From contig JADJQR010000001.1 of assembly GCA_016712675.1 (NCBI GenBank), forward strand, positions 3,410,001 through 3,474,000: a stretch of 64,000 bases of DNA, given 5' to 3'. Source of the stretch: a bacterium (lineage in GTDB: Bacteria; Krumholzibacteriota; Krumholzibacteriia; LZORAL124-64-63). Position 1 is the stretch's first letter; each line of letters starts with the position of its first letter. Shown here one piece after another: positions 60,143 to 64,000 of the stretch. The translations under genes and the position numbers were made by a program. The notes below the pieces were generated by a model that did not search any database, was not told the origin of the DNA, and worked only from the letters and a program-made list of their open reading frames with translations.

Positions 60143-62383
60143 CTAGAGCGCCGAGTCGATCCCGAGGATCTCCCAGGTCCGCCGTGCACCCTCGTCACCG
60201 TAGCTGACGACGTCGCCGACGCGCGCGCCCATGAACGCCTGCGCCAGCGGCGCCTGGTAGTTCAGGACGCGGTTCTCGACGTCGGTGTCCCAGGGGCCCA
60301 GGAACGTATAGACCTCATCGGCGCCCGTCTCGACCTGCTTGACGGTGACCCGCGTGCCGACGTTGACGAAGCCGGTGACCGACATGTCGTGGTTGATGAC
60401 GCGAGCGACGGAAAGCTCGCTCTCCAGGCGCGCGGCCCGGCTGGCCAGCTGGTCTCGCTTCTCGAGCGCGGCCGTGTACTCCGAGTTCTCGCTCAGGTCC
60501 CCGTGCGAGGCGGCTTCGCCGATCTGCCGCGCCACCTCGGGCAGCTCGACCTGGACGATGTGCTGGAACGCTGCTTCCAGCTGACGCAGCCCGGGCTCGG
60601 TCGTGTAGATGGCCGTCGCATCCTGCCACTCGCGCGTGGCTTCGATGAAGATGTCCGCGTAGCGCGAGCGCAGGTACCCCAGCAACTGGGTCCTCTGGGC
60701 CGGGCTCAGGCCCGCGTTCTCCTCGATGATGCGCTTCAGACGCTGCGCGCCGGCGCGGTCGGCCTGCTCCAGCAGCGCCAGCAACGGCCGGCTGCCCTGT
60801 ACCGTAAACGACGTACGCGCGTTCTCGAGCACCTTGAGGTGCTTCTCCTCCATCGACATGCCGTAGAGGCGTCCGCTGCCGTCCAGCAGCGCGAACATGG
60901 CGTCGGCAACCCGTGAGGCCGGCAGCCCGGACTGTGTGCCCATGAAGTCCGCCGCGCCGCCGGCGCCGTGCATCGAGCGCCAGGCCCAGCACAACAGCTC
61001 GGGACTGGCCGTGGGCTTCTCCATCGCCTGGCGCAGCGCGGAAGCCAGGACATCCTGCTGCCCGGCCTCGAGCAGGGCGCGGGTGATGGTGTCGCACAGG
61101 CGCCGTCCGGTGCGCATGAGCACCGACGCCCACACCGGGCCCCAGTCGGCGGGCATCGCCTCGCGCAGGTAAAGCAGCACGCGCATCAGCAGGTTCTCGG
61201 GCAGTTCCTGGCAGAGCAGGCCCGGTTCGCCGACGCGCTCGAGCACCTGCCGCGCCGCGCGCGGGTTCGGCGTGGCCACGGCGACACCCCGCGCGGCGAT
61301 CTCCGCGTGCAGCGCCAGGCCGGCCAGCGCGAACGCCGGGCTCTCGCCCAGCACCCCGACGGCGACCTTGGCAGCGCCGTTGCCGAGGTGGACCAGCAGC
61401 GACTCGTCGACGGCGGCCGACTCGCCGCTGCGCTCGCCGCGGTTCAGCTCGTCGAGCAGCCCGAGCACCTTGAGCAGCTTCTCCTGCGGCGTCTTGGCGA
61501 AATCGAACTCGCGCCGCATGCGGTCCTCGAAGCGGTCGGCCTGTCGCAGCATCCGGAAACTGGGCTGCGAGCCGTCGGACATGCCGAGCATCGGATCACG
61601 CTTGAGGGCGGGCTTGGCGGTGTTCCACCAGTCCTTCCAGCCCTTCTCGTCCAGCAGCTGCACCAGGTGTGCCTTGAGGTCCTTGTACATGACGCGGCCC
61701 TCGCGACTCGAGCGCAGGGCCAGCTTCACGAACGCGGCCGGATCGTTGGCCGCCATCTCGCGCAGCTTGCCGGGCACGTACAGCATCATCGCCCCGAAGT
61801 CGTCGGCCGGTCGCGGGGAGAGCTTCAGCACCGTGTCCGGTCCGTACTCCGCGCGACGATCCTGGAAGACGAGCGTCAAGTGACCGCTGCGGGCTTCGAC
61901 CTTCTCGACCAGGCCCGGCACCAGGAACGAGCGGTCCAACGCGAACGCACCCGGCTGCAGGCGCGTGTAGAGGTCGATCAGCACCAGCGCGCCGTCGAGC
62001 TTCGGTTCGCGGTCCAACAGCAGGTCCAGCAGGTCGGTCAGGGCTTCGAAGGCAGGGAACTGCGTCAGGTAGAGACGTCGCGCCAGCTTCGTCAGGCCGG
62101 AGGCCGTCGGCTGCTGCACCGCGGCCTCGCGCACCGCGGCCAACGCCGCCTCGGCGCCCTTCTGCACCTCGACCCACTCCACCAGGGTCAGGAGCATCCG
62201 TTCGGCCCGCGCCGGTGCATTCTGGCGTCCGACCTGCCCGGCGATGGGGGCCAGTTCGCGCCAGGAGTAATTGCCGCTGGCCAGGGCGTCCGGCCACAGC
62301 GCCTCGAGCTTGTCGAAGTCGCGGGCGTTGGCGAGTTTACCGAGCTTGATCAGGGAAGGTCCGGCGGTCTGGTCTTCGCTCAT
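60143..62383 (-). CDS. Large protein ending in a GreA/GreB transcript-cleavage domain
   Basis: 746 residues. The last about 155 (590-746) are GreA: N-terminal coiled coil (FQHIVQVELPEVARQIGEAA; the acidic tip GDLSENSEYTAALEK with D629 and E632) and the C-terminal FKBP-like domain (GTRVTVKQVETGADEVYTFL ... PLAQAFMGARVGDVV). The D and E at the tip coordinate Mg in the RNA polymerase secondary channel, so cleavage activity is likely kept. Residues 1-590 are a helical, repeat-like region with no family I recognise; long N-terminal extensions on GreA are also known in chlamydiae. Typical GreA is about 158 residues. Confidence 0.88.
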   Translation of the reverse strand: MSEDQTAGPSLIKLGKLANARDFDKLEALWPDALASGNYSWRELAPIAGQVGRQNAPARAERMLLTLVEWVEVQKGAEAALAAVREAAVQQPTASGLTKLARRLYLTQFPAFEALTDLLDLLLDREPKLDGALVLIDLYTRLQPGAFALDRSFLVPGLVEKVEARSGHLTLVFQDRRAEYGPDTVLKLSPRPADDFGAMMLYVPGKLREMAANDPAAFVKLALRSSREGRVMYKDLKAHLVQLLDEKGWKDWWNTAKPALKRDPMLGMSDGSQPSFRMLRQADRFEDRMRREFDFAKTPQEKLLKVLGLLDELNRGERSGESAAVDESLLVHLGNGAAKVAVGVLGESPAFALAGLALHAEIAARGVAVATPNPRAARQVLERVGEPGLLCQELPENLLMRVLLYLREAMPADWGPVWASVLMRTGRRLCDTITRALLEAGQQDVLASALRQAMEKPTASPELLCWAWRSMHGAGGAADFMGTQSGLPASRVADAMFALLDGSGRLYGMSMEEKHLKVLENARTSFTVQGSRPLLALLEQADRAGAQRLKRIIEENAGLSPAQRTQLLGYLRSRYADIFIEATREWQDATAIYTTEPGLRQLEAAFQHIVQVELPEVARQIGEAASHGDLSENSEYTAALEKRDQLASRAARLESELSVARVINHDMSVTGFVNVGTRVTVKQVETGADEVYTFLGPWDTDVENRVLNYQAPLAQAFMGARVGDVVSYGDEGARRTWEILGIDSAL

Positions 62384-62490
62384 CGTGCCCCTCTACCTCG
62401 TGACGGCCTGGAAAAATTGCGAGCGTCCCACAATAAGCTATGGAGGGCGGCTGCGAAAGCCCGGTGCGCAACTGACCGGGCGGCATGCCA

Positions 62491-62520
62491 CCGCCGCCCC
62501 GGCTGGCAGCGGGGCGGCGG
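62491..62520 (-). terminator. Hairpin after the small sorting-domain gene
   Basis: CCGCCGCCCCG (62491-62501) pairs with CGGGGCGGCGG (62510-62520), an 11-bp stem with an 8-nt loop, about 50 bp beyond the stop at 62570 on the minus strand. Confidence 0.55.
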
Positions 62521-62569
62521 CGGCAATCCGTTCGCAATGTTCAGCTTACACGGCCAGCGGCCGGAGGTG

Positions 62570-63256
62570 TCACTTGACCATGGTCATCTTGCCGGTCTTG
62601 ACCATCGTTCCGGCCGCATAGCGCGTGATGTAGGTGCCCGCGGCAGAGGCCTGGCCGCGTTCGTCGCGCCCATCCCAGGTGACCTCGTGCCAGCCGGCGG
62701 ACCGGTCCACGTCGAAGGTGCGCACGCGCCGGCCGTCGACGGTGAAGATCTCCAGGCGCAGGACTGCCGCATCCCCCAGGTCATCCGGCACGCCGTAGAC
62801 GATGCGCGTCTCCGGGTTGAACGGGTTGGGGTAGTTCTGCGGCAGTTCGGGAGCCGGCGGCACCGGACCGTCTGAACCCTGGCCCTCGAAGTACACGGGC
62901 TCGGACCACTCGCTGAATTGCGATGGATTGCCCTGGGCGTCGACGCCCCGCACGCAGATGCGCTGCATCACGTCGGGTTCGGCGTCGAGCGTCCAGACAG
63001 TGTCGTCCACGGTCGCCGCGAACGCCTCGCCGTCGGCCCCGCGCAGCACGAAGACCTCATAGAAGACCGCCGGGGGCTTCTGGACGCCGTCGACGTCGAC
63101 CGCGCACGGAGCCCAGTGGAAGTCCATCGCGACGATCTGCGCGGTGGCCGTCCCGGCTGTGCAGAGCGCCGCCAGTGCCAGGGCGACCGGGGCGATTGGG
63201 ACGACGAGGGCCGAGTTGCGGTGCCAGAACCTGCTCACGGGGGTGCCTCCTGCCAA
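62570..63256 (-). CDS. Small secreted protein with FlgD-like C-terminal sorting domain
   Basis: 228 residues. Signal peptide about 1-40 (ending GTATAQ). A fibronectin-III-like segment (about 45-125, FYEVFVLRGADGE, ICVRGVDAQGNPS) is followed by the linker PVPPAPELPQ and the C-terminal domain NYPNPFNPETRIVYGVP ... WDGRDERGQASAAGTYITRY. This has the conserved sequence of the FlgD-Ig / T9SS type-A sorting family. No catalytic motif is visible; the body is too small for an enzyme. Probably a surface-displayed binding or structural protein. Confidence 0.85.
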   Translation of the reverse strand: MAGGTPVSRFWHRNSALVVPIAPVALALAALCTAGTATAQIVAMDFHWAPCAVDVDGVQKPPAVFYEVFVLRGADGEAFAATVDDTVWTLDAEPDVMQRICVRGVDAQGNPSQFSEWSEPVYFEGQGSDGPVPPAPELPQNYPNPFNPETRIVYGVPDDLGDAAVLRLEIFTVDGRRVRTFDVDRSAGWHEVTWDGRDERGQASAAGTYITRYAAGTMVKTGKMTMVK

Positions 63257-63422
63257 TGTTGCATTTGCGTCGATGCGGGCACGCTACGGGCAGGGGTTGC
63301 AATCGGGGTGCCATGGCAACGCGCGCGGCGGGTCGGCGGACCGATCGGCAATCATCAATGACGACATGGATTTACGCGGGTGCCAAGAGATACGCCCGGG
63401 AAGCGGCCGCCACCGGAAAGAA

Positions 63423-64000
63423 TCAGCTCTCGTTTTCCGGGCATCCTGCAACGGCCGACGGGTCCTCGTCGACCATGGCGGCCAGGCGGCGACGATTGCG
63501 CGCCAGGCGGACCCCGGCGCCCACGGCCAGCACCAGCGCCAGCAGCACGAAGAGCGCCGGCCAACGGGTCCAAAGTACCAGCCAGCCGAATCGCAGTTGC
63601 ATGGAGCGCGCGAAACGATCCTCGAAGACCTCAAGCGGGGCGCCGGTCGCCTCGGCAAACGCGGCGCGGTAGTCACCGGTGCGGCGGGTCGCCTCCAGCA
63701 GGCGCGGCACCACGCCGCTGCCGTGCTCGGCCAGCAGCCGACCGACCGCCAGTTCGCTGGTGAGGTAGGCGCGGTGCGCGCGCCCGGCCGTACCGGGGAA
63801 CGGACCACGCAGGTCCCACAGGTCGGGCACGCGGCCCTCGAGCGCCAGCGACACCGTGTCGGTGAAACGCCATTCGCCGGACAGACGCATGGCCAACCCT
63901 TCGTGCAGCCAGGCGGGCAGGTCTGCGTCGCCCGCTTCGCGCATCAGGAGCGCGTGCGTCATCTCGTGCAGGAACACCTCGCGGACGCCACGGCCGACAG
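63423..64000 (-). CDS. Peptidase MA-like gluzincin, 5' end cut by window edge
   Basis: The frame enters from the right edge (VGRGVREVFLHEMTHALL) and ends at 63423; about 192 residues are visible. Zinc motif HEMTH with the third ligand E in LHEGLAMRLSGEW, as in the peptidase MA / gluzincin clan. The C-terminal part has a helical domain (RTGDYRAAFAEATGAPLEVF) and one transmembrane helix near the end (WPALFVLLALVLAVGAGVRL), with a short cytoplasmic tail. A membrane-anchored metallopeptidase acting outside the cytoplasm is likely; the N-terminal domains are out of view. The internal GTG at 63977 is not the true start. Confidence 0.8.
   Translation of the reverse strand, partial: VGRGVREVFLHEMTHALLMREAGDADLPAWLHEGLAMRLSGEWRFTDTVSLALEGRVPDLWDLRGPFPGTAGRAHRAYLTSELAVGRLLAEHGSGVVPRLLEATRRTGDYRAAFAEATGAPLEVFEDRFARSMQLRFGWLVLWTRWPALFVLLALVLAVGAGVRLARNRRRLAAMVDEDPSAVAGCPENES

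Noticed and set aside
1-64000. CRISPR array, rRNA or tRNA genes
   Set aside because: No regularly spaced repeats, no rRNA-like sequence and no convincing cloverleaf were noticed by reading; a dedicated search was not possible.

Overview
The window is about two-thirds G+C and comes from an uncultured-type, Gram-negative-like bacterium. Two exported proteins (17531-20605 and 62570-63256) end in FlgD-like Ig domains of the T9SS type-A-sorting kind, with the NPFNP signature. That signature is typical of FCB-group relatives such as Krumholzibacteriota or Eisenbacteria. The phylum call is an inference from gene style only; no rRNA or tRNA gene was seen.

Layout. 1-2325 (minus) is one long uninterrupted gene running off the left edge: a secreted LamG plus lipase-fold protein. 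2625-12632 carries a Tat-exported dehydratase, a GT-C membrane protein, a sodium-coupled NSS transporter with a 34-residue small subunit, a ferredoxin, an MFS transporter, a lipoprotein, a HAD phosphatase, a YqjD/YqjE/YqjK-like envelope operon and a DinB-fold protein. 12792-17337 (minus) is a metabolic block: an aminotransferase translationally coupled to ATP-PEP carboxykinase, then a terminator, then adenosylhomocysteinase. 17531-20605 is a PKD + CapA + sorting-domain exoprotein.

20802-31739 is an accessory island, partly of lower G+C. It holds three AbiE-type (type IV) toxin-antitoxin modules, one of them broken, plus remnants of a fourth nucleotidyltransferase pair. Between them lie a scar made of two fused insertion-sequence fragments, a frameshifted DDE transposase, a tyrosine recombinase tail, an IS110 element and an IS91-type element. 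Perfect 18-bp palindromes sit at both ends of its inner 9 kb, and their two flanking bases on each side make them inverted copies of each other.

31931-43690 returns to core-type genes: a 5'-3' exonuclease, a CrcB fluoride channel, a three-subunit proton-translocating transhydrogenase, an aminopeptidase P, a GNAT enzyme, a NapH-like Fe-S membrane protein, a hybrid histidine kinase and a second GT-C-like membrane protein. 43687-47441 is a carbamoyltransferase / SxtJ / DUF5989 / SGNH-hydrolase locus, probably for modifying a surface glycan. 47557-50463 holds an S9 peptidase and an SDR. 50708-59759 is a compact type IV pilus / type II secretion-like machine: ATPase, platform protein, multi-repeat pseudopilin, PilM-PilN fusion, PilO, PilP and secretin, facing a convergent pseudopilin. 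60143-64000 holds a 746-residue GreA-domain fusion, a second sorting-domain exoprotein and a gluzincin peptidase cut by the right edge.

Together the genes describe an amino-acid-using, gluconeogenic cell (NSS importer, aminotransferase, PEPCK, transhydrogenase) with a heavily modified envelope and many exported proteins, into which a toxin-antitoxin-rich mobile island has been inserted.
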